20,216 nucleotides of DNA, from assembly GCF_000186865.1 (NCBI RefSeq), contig NW_008705563.1, forward strand, positions 1,091,747-1,111,962. The letters run 5' to 3'. Position 1 is the stretch's first letter. Each line of letters opens with the position of its first letter. This stretch comes from Aureococcus anophagefferens. Taxonomy: Eukaryota; Sar; Pelagophyceae; Pelagomonadales; Pelagomonadaceae. Shown here piece by piece: positions 1 through 6,169 of the stretch. Under the pieces are notes generated by a model, which was given only the letters and a program-made list of their open reading frames with translations, ran no database searches and was not told the origin of the DNA. The position numbers were made by a program, and so were the translations under genes.

Positions 1-148
1 CCAATCTTCACCCGACTTCATGTGAGCGTATTCGAACGATTTGGACCAGACTCTTTCACTGTGCTTCGAGAACTCGACGAGAGCGATCGATCCGTCCAAA
101 AATCAGCCGAATCGACTTTGATTTGACCGAGCTAGAGAATTCTCAAGT
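1..148. other. Left flank: probable intron or spacer before the PAN2-like exon
   Basis: This stretch is visibly less GC-rich than what follows. In the frame of the downstream exonuclease it has a TGA stop at 119-121, so that frame cannot be read back through it. Frames 1 and 3 stay open for tens of codons, but their translations match nothing I recognise in PAN2. The simplest reading is intron or intergenic sequence. Candidate 3' splice sites (AG) end at 147, 171 and 189; the one ending at 189 (CACAG before GTTCCC) lies closest to where conserved PAN2 sequence starts. I cannot identify the matching donor. Confidence 0.4.
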
Positions 149-958
149 TTGGTGGGGACCCCCCAAACCAGTGGTTGGTTTCGGCACAGGTTCCCGGCCG
201 CGGGCGGCATCGTCGCGCTGGACTCCGAGTACGTCTCCGTCGAGTCGGCGGACACTTCCGTGAGGCGCGACGGGTCCCGCGTGACGACGTCCCTGGGCCG
301 CATGTCGCTCGCGCGGCTGTCCGTCGTCGACGGCGACGAACGCGTGCTCTTCGACGACTACGTCCTGCAGACGGAGACCGTCGTCGACTACAACACGCGC
401 TTCTCGGGCGTCGCGGCGGAGGACCTGGACCCGGCCACCTCCAAACACGACCTGTACCGCCGCGCGGTCGTCTGCATGAAGCTGCGGCGCCTCGTCGACG
501 CGGGCTGCGTGCTGGTGGGCCACAGCCTCCAGAGCGACTTCCGGGTCATGAACGTCGCGGTGCCCCCGGACCAGGTCATCGACACGGCCCAGCTCTTCAG
601 CCGGCCGGGCGAGCGCAAGATCTCGCTCCGGTTTCTGTGTTCCTACCTGCTGGACCACGTGATCCAGGACGACAACCACGACTCCGTCGAGGACGCGCGC
701 GCCGCGCTCCGGCTCTACCGGCTCTACCAGAAACTCAAGGCCGAGGGCACGCTCCGCGAGACGCTGGGCCGCGTCTACGACCACGGCCGCAAGACGGAGT
801 GGACCATCGTCGCGCCCAAGGCCGAGCTCCGCGCGGACGCCGCGGCGTTCGGCGCGGACGGCGACGCCGCGGACGCGCCGCCGGACGTGGCGGGCCTCAC
901 CGTGAGCGCGCCGCCGGACGAGCCCCAGCCGCCGGGCACCGCCGCCCCGCCGTCCTAA
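149..958 (+). CDS. PAN2: PAN2-like deadenylase, C-terminal DEDDh exonuclease domain (5' part missing)
   Basis: PAN2 is the catalytic subunit of the cytoplasmic PAN2-PAN3 complex, which starts mRNA decay by shortening poly(A) tails. The reading frame holds the full RNase T/DEDDh exonuclease domain in PAN2 style. Motif I is ALDSEYV (Asp 221-223, Glu 227-229), motif II is GHSLQSDF (Asp 536-538) and motif III is HDSVEDA (His 677-679, Asp 692-694). PAN2-typical stretches such as VDYNTRFSG, DLDP..SKH, VIDTAQLF, KISLRFL and DARAALRLY surround them, so all catalytic residues are present. The last 50 or so residues are a Pro/Ala-rich tail without a recognisable domain. The WD40 and inactive ubiquitin-hydrolase parts of PAN2 are absent. 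No ATG precedes motif I: the frame is open from 122, the coordinate given is a TTG, and the first ATG (301) would remove motif I. This is therefore probably the last exon(s) of a spliced gene starting left of the window, or less likely a truncated copy. The stop (956-958) lies 16 bp from the stop of the convergent neighbour. Confidence 0.85.
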   Translation: MVGTPQTSGWFRHRFPAAGGIVALDSEYVSVESADTSVRRDGSRVTTSLGRMSLARLSVVDGDERVLFDDYVLQTETVVDYNTRFSGVAAEDLDPATSKHDLYRRAVVCMKLRRLVDAGCVLVGHSLQSDFRVMNVAVPPDQVIDTAQLFSRPGERKISLRFLCSYLLDHVIQDDNHDSVEDARAALRLYRLYQKLKAEGTLRETLGRVYDHGRKTEWTIVAPKAELRADAAAFGADGDAADAPPDVAGLTVSAPPDEPQPPGTAAPPS

Positions 959-974
959 AATTCACGCACTCGTC

Positions 975-2168
975 TTAGTGGGTTTTCAAATCGTGGTCCG
1001 CGGCGTTCCAGGTCCGGGGGACGTCCGTGGGAAGATCCCAAGCGTCCACGTTCGGGTCGTAATAGCCAGAGCCAGTACCCGTCTCGGCACCCGCCTTGGC
1101 TAGATCCGCGGCGAACTGCGCGAGCAAGTCGATGGCCCGGGGTTCGCCCCTGGCGGCTGCCCGCCGGAGCCAGTGCACGCATTTGTTCGGGTCTGGTTCG
1201 ACGCCGATTCCAGCGGCGTAGCGGCGACCGAGCTCAAATTCGGCAGGGGCTAAGCCTTGTCGTGCGCTAAGCTCAAAGAGACGGAACGCCTCGTCGACTT
1301 TCCCATTGATATGCAGCTGCACTCCGATATTCAATTGCGCATACGCGTGGCCCCGATCCGAGGCCATGGACCAGAGTTGCAGCGCCTTCTTCTTATCAAT
1401 CTTGACACCGTTTCCTTCTTTATACAAAGCCCCAAGCGTCGACATTGCGTCTGCGTTCCCCAATTCCACGGCACGTTTAAAGATTTTGGCCGCCTTTTTC
1501 GTATTTTTCTGGAGGCCGTAGCGACCGACCATGTAAAACGAGCCCAAAACGTAGATCGCTTCCGGAACTTCGTTCTCCACGTGGCGACGCAAGAGGGCCA
1601 AACTCTCCTGGTCAGATCTCGGGTCCTTTACGAGACAGAGAGGACAAGGCTTTCCGGTAATCTTGGCTTTGCACGAGTCGCAGACCTTCCGGCAGCAACA
1701 GAATTGAAGCGAACCCGCGACGTTCATGTCCCACTCCTCAAGGCAGATCGGACACCGGTTCCCGAGCCGCGCCGACAACGGCTCCGGCTCCGGGTTCGCC
1801 TCGCGCCGCAAACGCGCGGCCTCGTGTTCCGCCGCGATGCGCGCGCGGACCTCGTCGGCGTGCGACCGCGGCGCGGGGCCGTAGACGACCTCCTTCGGGG
1901 GCGACGGCGGGGGCGTCGGCGCCTCCGCCCGCGCCGCCTCGGCCGCGCGCTCGGACCGGATCTTCTTGCACGCCTTCCGGTGGCCGCGGTCGCGCCAGTC
2001 GATTCGTTGGCACTCGGTAGAGCAATATTGCGTTGTTCCGCACGGACAATTCAGCAAAGTCTTCGGTTTCGCTCCACAAATTGTGCAGGTGAGGCGGAGC
2101 CGGAACTCTTTCGCTCGGGCCTTCTTTCGCTCGTATTCTAACTTCTTCTTGATCAGCTCCGGGTCCAT
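975..2168 (-). CDS. MYND finger - RING-like - Sel1 repeat protein, copy 1
   Basis: This is a predicted protein-interaction scaffold of about 397 aa. From the chosen start: a Lys/Arg-rich helix (1-27); a MYND zinc finger from about residue 28 (CTIC, then CPCG, YCSTECQ, DW, GH, C); a charged linker rich in Ala/Arg/Glu; a RING-like CPIC...CCC...C..C...CPLC finger; then about four Sel1-type TPR-like repeats (for example AAKIFKRAVELGNADAMSTL and ALQLWSMASDRGHAYAQLNI). The C-terminal tail is Gly/Asp-rich and unlike copy 2. MYND and Sel1 modules bind proteins, and a RING can recruit E2 enzymes; the substrate cannot be inferred. An upstream in-frame ATG at 2252 would add 28 residues with no counterpart in the tandem paralogue at 2522-3901, whereas the ATG at 2168 lines up with the paralogue's N-terminal helix, so I prefer 2168. 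The Sel1 half is clearly less GC-rich than the linker. It converges on the PAN2-like gene. Confidence 0.85.
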   Translation of the reverse strand: MDPELIKKKLEYERKKARAKEFRLRLTCTICGAKPKTLLNCPCGTTQYCSTECQRIDWRDRGHRKACKKIRSERAAEAARAEAPTPPPSPPKEVVYGPAPRSHADEVRARIAAEHEAARLRREANPEPEPLSARLGNRCPICLEEWDMNVAGSLQFCCCRKVCDSCKAKITGKPCPLCLVKDPRSDQESLALLRRHVENEVPEAIYVLGSFYMVGRYGLQKNTKKAAKIFKRAVELGNADAMSTLGALYKEGNGVKIDKKKALQLWSMASDRGHAYAQLNIGVQLHINGKVDEAFRLFELSARQGLAPAEFELGRRYAAGIGVEPDPNKCVHWLRRAAARGEPRAIDLLAQFAADLAKAGAETGTGSGYYDPNVDAWDLPTDVPRTWNAADHDLKTH

Positions 2169-2280
2169 AATTTCGAGCGTGCGACACTGCGAGGCTCTTG
2201 AGTACTCGAGTAGTGTGTCGGGAAGTCTTACGGACACAGGGGGCGCGTCCACAGTCTCGCGGAAGCGTTTACAAGGCTAG

Positions 2281-2312
2281 TCGTTTATGAACAAGGTCGT
2301 TCACGGACAAGG
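2281..2312. repeat. Imperfect 2 x 16-bp tandem direct repeat
   Basis: The units TCGTTTATGAACAAGG (2281-2296) and TCGTTCACGGACAAGG (2297-2312) follow each other directly and match at 13 of 16 positions. The repeat lies just upstream of the copy 1 leader. No function is evident; it could be a transcription-factor site pair or a small slippage duplication. Confidence 0.6.
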
Positions 2313-2373
2313 CGCCGATCGTCGCAGTGGCGGCGGACTTGCTCGACACCGCGAGCTCGCCACAAAGTCGCAA

Positions 2374-2419
2374 TCGCCAGCCTCGAGCCCTAAGACTAAT
2401 AAGAGCCCATATTACAGCA
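2374..2419 (-). promoter_or_regulatory. Duplicated 5'-flank element of MYND copy 1
   Basis: On the plus strand this block reads TCGCCAGCCTCGAGCCCTAA, a short AT-rich insert containing ACTAATAAGAG, then CCATATTACAGCA. It aligns almost base for base with 3930-3964 upstream of copy 2, apart from a roughly 12-bp insertion and a few substitutions. Lying upstream of both paralogues in the same orientation, it is best read as retained promoter or 5' UTR DNA from the tandem duplication. On the minus strand the insert gives TTATTAG, a TATA-like string. The promoter role is inferred. Confidence 0.5.
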
Positions 2420-2521
2420 TCCCAGTGCGTCTCGGCTAGATCCGAGGAGGAGCGCGGGGGCGACGAGTAATTGTTGCCCCCCCTCGCACCGACATGGGTC
2501 TGGGTCTCGGCGCTGAGAGCC

Positions 2522-3901
2522 TCAGGCCGCCCCCCCCTTTTTCGCGGCTTGCGCGGCCCGGCGGCGGCGGCGGCGGCGGAGGCTTACCTTGCTCTTGCCC
2601 TTGTCCTCGAGGGCCGCGAGGGCAGATTTGGCCGCCTCAGTATCAGAACGCGCGTACCAGCGTTTTGCCTCGTCGATATCCAGGTCCACGCCGCCTAGTC
2701 CCCCCTCGTAGTAGGTGCCGACGGCAAATACGGCCAGCGCAAAGCCCTGGTCCGCGCTCAGCTTGAATTGGCGAAATGCGCCCACGTGATCGTTTTCGTC
2801 GTGCAACTGAGTTGCCCAAGTATACTGGTGCTCCGCCTCCTTCATGGTGTCGATTGCTTTTTCAAAGCCCTTTGCCGCCGCGCGCACGATCCAGCGCGTA
2901 GATTCTTGCAAGCATTTCTCAGTCCCGAAACCGAGGCAACACCTCAGCCCCATCAAATATTCCGATTCGGTGTGACCCTGCTGTGCCGCCATCATGTTGT
3001 AGCGGAAGGTTTCCTCCTTTCGACCATTGTTTACCAAGAACTTCATGTAGAGATTCTGCGCGTCCGCAAGACCCCGATCAGCGGCTACGCGATACAGCTC
3101 GTCCGCCTTCTTTGCGTCCTGCTCGACTCCGTATCCATGTTCGTACATGTGCCCAAGTCTCAATGTTGCGTCCACGCTCTCGAGCTCCACGGCGCGCTTG
3201 AAAAGCCTTGCCGCCTTTGCGCTCGATTTCACGAGGCCGAAATCACCATTGCGGTACGCCCTTCCCAAACGAGCAATCGCCTCCGGCACATCGCTTTCCG
3301 CGTGATGCTTAAGCCGCGCCAGACTCTCAGCGTCGCTTTTAGAGGGTGGTTCGCGACAGAGAGGACACGGTCCGTCTCGAACCTTGACAGCGCACGACCT
3401 GCAGATCTTCCGGCAGCAACAGACGCGAAGCACGTTCACCCCATTCACGTCCCAGTCCTCGAAGCAGACCGGGCACCGCGATCCAAACCGCGCCGACTCC
3501 GGTTCCGGCTCCGGGTTCGCCTCGCGTCGCACGCGAGCGGCCTCGTGTTCGGCGGCGATGCGCGCGCGGACCTCGTCGGCGTGCGACCGCGGCGCGGGGC
3601 CGTAGAAGACCTCCTTCGGGGGCGTCGGCGCCTCTGCCCGCGCCGCCTCCGCCGCCCGATCATCCCGAATCTTCTTGCACGCCGTCCGGTGGCCGCGGTC
3701 GCGCCAGTCGATGCGTTGGCAGGCGACTGTACAATATTGAGCCGTGCCGCAGGGGCATGGGAGCTTCGCTTTCGCCGAGCAAATTGTGCAGAGCGTGCGG
3801 AGCTTCGCGTTCTTCGCCCGGGCCATTCGCTCTTCATACTCCCGCTTTTTCACCATCCACTCAGGCTCCTTCATCTCGTCGCGATCGTCTCCCGAGGCCA
3901 T
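2522..3901 (-). CDS. MYND finger - RING-like - Sel1 repeat protein, copy 2
   Basis: This 459-aa tandem paralogue of the gene at 975-2168 has the same domain order. A charged N-terminal helix is followed by a MYND finger (CTIC, CPCG, YCTVACQ, DWRDRGH, C), an Ala/Arg/Glu linker containing YGPAPRSHADEVRARIA, and a RING-like CPVC...CCCRKIC..C...CPLC finger. About five to six Sel1-like repeats follow (for example AARLFKRAVELESVDATLRL and KKADELYRVAADRGLADAQ), one or two more than copy 1. The tail is a run of seven arginines encoded by GCC/CGG-type repeats. Just before it the minus strand reads AAG|GTAAGC, a strong splice-donor match at 2587, with AG acceptors ending at 2513 and 2500; if used, the poly-Arg tail would be replaced by a different short C-terminus. 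The start at 3901 is the first ATG of the frame and lies 55 bp from the stop of the upstream co-directional gene. Binding partners are unknown. Confidence 0.85.
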   Translation of the reverse strand: MASGDDRDEMKEPEWMVKKREYEERMARAKNAKLRTLCTICSAKAKLPCPCGTAQYCTVACQRIDWRDRGHRTACKKIRDDRAAEAARAEAPTPPKEVFYGPAPRSHADEVRARIAAEHEAARVRREANPEPEPESARFGSRCPVCFEDWDVNGVNVLRVCCCRKICRSCAVKVRDGPCPLCREPPSKSDAESLARLKHHAESDVPEAIARLGRAYRNGDFGLVKSSAKAARLFKRAVELESVDATLRLGHMYEHGYGVEQDAKKADELYRVAADRGLADAQNLYMKFLVNNGRKEETFRYNMMAAQQGHTESEYLMGLRCCLGFGTEKCLQESTRWIVRAAAKGFEKAIDTMKEAEHQYTWATQLHDENDHVGAFRQFKLSADQGFALAVFAVGTYYEGGLGGVDLDIDEAKRWYARSDTEAAKSALAALEDKGKSKVSLRRRRRRRAAQAAKKGGAA

Positions 3902-3929
3902 CGTCTCGACGGGTCTCGCCTCGCCTTGC

Positions 3930-3964
3930 TCGCCAACCTGGAGCCCCTAAGCCATATTACAGCA
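3930..3964 (-). promoter_or_regulatory. 5'-flank element of MYND copy 2, overlapping the neighbour's stop codon
   Basis: The block TCGCCAACCTGGAGCCCCTA...CCATATTACAGCA is the counterpart of 2374-2419 and starts 29 bp upstream of the copy 2 ATG. Its distal end covers the TAA stop (3957-3959) and the last two Leu codons of the coiled-coil gene. The duplicated segment therefore reached into, or ended at, the end of that gene. Whether it works as a promoter cannot be told from sequence alone. Confidence 0.5.
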
Positions 3965-5768
3965 GCGACGACCCCGACACGGTCCCCCGGTTCATGGGCC
4001 CCGGCGCCGTGAGCTGCTTCCGGAGCTGGGGCTTCTGCTTCTTGTTGCCCATGTGTCGGCGCATGTTCTTCGCGGCGGACGTCTGGCGCTGCGCGAGCGT
4101 CATGCGGACCGCGTGGCCGACCTTGGCGAACTTGCCCTTGGGGCTCACGCGGACCTCCGGCGGCCGGATCGTCGGGTTCTCGTTCTCGTCGGCGGGGAAG
4201 GTCTTGGACCCCTCGTGCTGGACGGACGCGACGGGCGACGGCACGTCCGCGAAGCGGCTCGGGTCGACGTCGTGGAGCGGCGCGGCGTGCGGCGGCGGCG
4301 CGGCGCGGTCGTGGGGCGCGGCGTGCGGGTGGTGGAGCGCGGCGGCGAAGGCCTGGTGCGCCGTCGTCAGCGTCCGCGAGTCGCGCGTCGAGTGGCTGCT
4401 GGCCTCGCTCTCCTCCACCGTGACGAGCTCCTGGAGCTTGAGGATGTCCTCGGGGTCCGGCAGCGAGAACCGGCGCGGCCCGTCCTTGTACGCGTTCGTC
4501 AGCGTGGAGACGACGCTTCGCCGCTGGCGCGGCTCCTCGACGCGGAAGCTTCGCAGGAGCTCGTGGGCCTCGTGGAGCTCCTTGCGGAGCTTCGCGAGGT
4601 CGAGGTGGAGCGCCGCGATCTCGCCCTTTAGAGCGTCGTTCTCGGAGGCCACGTCCGCGCGGTCCTTGCCCGCGGTCGCCAGGTCGGACGCCGTCGCCGC
4701 GTGGATGGCCTGCCAGTGGGCGATGCCCGTCTTGTAGGCCATCATGCGCCAGTAGAGGAAGGCCTCCTTCTGGGACACCAAAGTGTCGTGCGCGGCGAGC
4801 ATCTCGTAGGCCTTGTCGGACGCGACGCGCATCTGCTCGACGCGCTGCTCCGCGCGCTCCGTCGCGACGCCGCAGGCCGTGGCCTTCGCCTCGGCCTTCT
4901 TCTGGTTCGCTTCCGCCAACGTCCGCGCGGCCTCGGCGGACTCGCGGCGCATCGTCGCGTTGCGGAGCGCCGCGCGCGCGTCCGCGAGCTGCGCCTCCAG
5001 TAGTTCGACGCGCTCGCCCTTGGCCTTGTCGTTCGTCTCGGCGTCGAGGACGCGCGCCTCGAGTTTGGTGACGTGCGCGCGCGACTCGCGCATTTCGGCC
5101 AGTAATTCCCGGAGCTGGGAAAACACGACGGCGCCGCCGTCGAGCTGGCCCGCGCGGACCCACCAGGGCGACGAGCTCCGCGTGTAGCGGTGCCGGCCCG
5201 CGGCGGCGAGGGCGTGGTGCGCCGACGCCGCCGTCGGCGCCGTCAGGCCCGTGTCCGCGCGCGCGAGCGCGGCGTCGCCGCCGCCGTCGCCCTCGTCTCG
5301 CTCCTTCGCGATCTCGTCCACCGTGGCCTTCTCGGCGTCGGCGAGGAGGTCGATGAGCCAGTCGCGCACCTGGCCTTTCGTGGGCGTCTTGCCGCCCTTG
5401 CCGCCGTAGCCCCGGGCGCCGTCGCGCGGCAGGTTGAGCCCGACGCCGGGCTCGCGGTGCGGCTTCTTGGGCCGCCGCGCGGGCGCGCTCCGCGGCCGCG
5501 TCGGGAACTGGGCGCTCGCGCGGGCCCGCGGCGTCGACGCCTCGTTGGAGCCGCCGGACGACTCGTCCATGGACGGCTGCGACGCGATGCTGCCGGGCAC
5601 CGACGGCTGCTTCGGCGCCATGCGCATGGCGCCCGCCGAGCGGAACCGCGGCGCCGACGCGCGCGTCGGCGGCGGCGCCGCGGGCTTCGACCGCATGTCC
5701 GGCGGCCGCATGAGGTGGTCCGGCGGCGGCACGACGATCTTCGACGCCCGCGGCCGGTAGAACGACAT
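3957..5768 (-). CDS. Coiled-coil protein of unknown function
   Basis: I do not recognise this protein (about 603 aa from the preferred start). Residues 1-120 are Pro/Ala/Ser/Arg-rich and look disordered (MSFYRPRASK, RSKPAAPPPTRASAPRFRSA). A short helical stretch around 126-160 contains GQVRDWLIDLLADAEKATVD. A long Ala/Glu/Lys/Arg coiled coil spans about 218-408, broken near 331-358 by the aromatic segment EAFLYWRMMAYKTGIAHW. A His/Pro-rich low-complexity region follows, then a basic C-terminus (KFAKVGHAVRMTLAQRQ, MRRHMGNKKQKPQLRKQL). The frame stays open upstream to an ATG at 6140, but that extension (125 residues, mostly Arg/Pro/Ala) is translated from the GC-rich intergenic region and I discount it. 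The ATG at 5768 has a TATA-like box 31-38 bp upstream. The gene is transcribed divergently from the dynein gene, so a flagellar role is possible but unproven. Confidence 0.7.
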   Translation of the reverse strand: MSFYRPRASKIVVPPPDHLMRPPDMRSKPAAPPPTRASAPRFRSAGAMRMAPKQPSVPGSIASQPSMDESSGGSNEASTPRARASAQFPTRPRSAPARRPKKPHREPGVGLNLPRDGARGYGGKGGKTPTKGQVRDWLIDLLADAEKATVDEIAKERDEGDGGGDAALARADTGLTAPTAASAHHALAAAGRHRYTRSSSPWWVRAGQLDGGAVVFSQLRELLAEMRESRAHVTKLEARVLDAETNDKAKGERVELLEAQLADARAALRNATMRRESAEAARTLAEANQKKAEAKATACGVATERAEQRVEQMRVASDKAYEMLAAHDTLVSQKEAFLYWRMMAYKTGIAHWQAIHAATASDLATAGKDRADVASENDALKGEIAALHLDLAKLRKELHEAHELLRSFRVEEPRQRRSVVSTLTNAYKDGPRRFSLPDPEDILKLQELVTVEESEASSHSTRDSRTLTTAHQAFAAALHHPHAAPHDRAAPPPHAAPLHDVDPSRFADVPSPVASVQHEGSKTFPADENENPTIRPPEVRVSPKGKFAKVGHAVRMTLAQRQTSAAKNMRRHMGNKKQKPQLRKQLTAPGPMNRGTVSGSSLL

Positions 5769-6169
5769 GACGACGAGGGCTGCCCACACCTCGGAGAGAT
5801 AAATAACAGATTCGACAATTTTGGCCTCGTATCCTTTGGCGGCCTGCACCCAAGCGCTAGTTTTCCACATAACGACGGGAGCTGGCTTTGGTCCAGCGGG
5901 GCAGCTTGGCCGCGACCGACTGAGAAGCGCCGCGGGGCTTCGTCGGGCGCCGCGCCGGGGAGCTCGCCACCATGCAGACCCCCGCGGTGATGACGTGGCG
6001 CGGCGCGGCGTACGAAACAGGGCGGGGCGCGCGACCGCGCGCGCGCGAGAAAGGAGCGCCCGGAGCGCGCGCGCGGGGGGGGACGTTTTTTTCGACCGGG
6101 GGGGGGGCGCGCGCGCCCGCCGTCGCCGCGAAGGAAACAACGTAACGGCGGACCGCGCGCAGGGCGCCC
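5769..6169. promoter_or_regulatory. Divergent intergenic region between the coiled-coil and dynein genes
   Basis: These 401 bp hold the presumed promoters of both divergent genes. The half next to the coiled-coil gene is AT-richer and has a TATA-like ATAAATAA at 5799-5806. The half next to the dynein gene is extremely GC-rich: alternating CG tracts, a G8 run at 6075-6082, a T7 run at 6086-6092, a G10 run at 6098-6107, and CG again. An in-frame TAA at 6143-6145 supports dynein translation beginning at 6170. I found no complete X-box (RFX site). Reading frames crossing the region have strongly biased, low-complexity translations, and I do not consider them genes. Confidence 0.5.
5799..5806 (-). 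promoter_or_regulatory. TATA-like box of the coiled-coil gene
   Basis: The minus strand reads TTATTTAT here, 31-38 bp upstream of the preferred ATG at 5768, inside GC-rich DNA where such strings are rare. The spacing would imply a very short 5' UTR. Assignment rests on composition and position only. Confidence 0.35.

Larger units (their letters stand above)
2169..2521. other. Intergenic region upstream of MYND copy 1
   Basis: The region is less GC-rich than the genes and holds no convincing gene. It contains the 5' leader of copy 1 (or a 28-codon N-terminal extension if the ATG at 2252 is used), an imperfect 16-bp tandem repeat at 2281-2312, a block at 2374-2419 shared with the 5' flank of copy 2, and possibly a second exon or 3' UTR of copy 2 on the minus strand if the putative splice donor at 2587 is used. 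Confidence 0.5.

Noticed and set aside
2471..4012. Plus-strand frames over MYND copy 2, including a 414-aa one
   Set aside because: Antisense to clear MYND, RING and Sel1 coding sequence; no domain of their own.
5769..6140. N-terminal extension of the coiled-coil gene up to an ATG at 6140
   Set aside because: It would put the start 30 bp from the dynein start, inside homopolymer/CG tracts, and give an Arg/Pro/Ala-rich peptide typical of translated GC-rich non-coding DNA.
6130..6150. Possible RFX X-box half-site (CGTAAC) before the dynein gene
   Set aside because: Only one imperfect half matches the X-box consensus and the partner half-site is absent.
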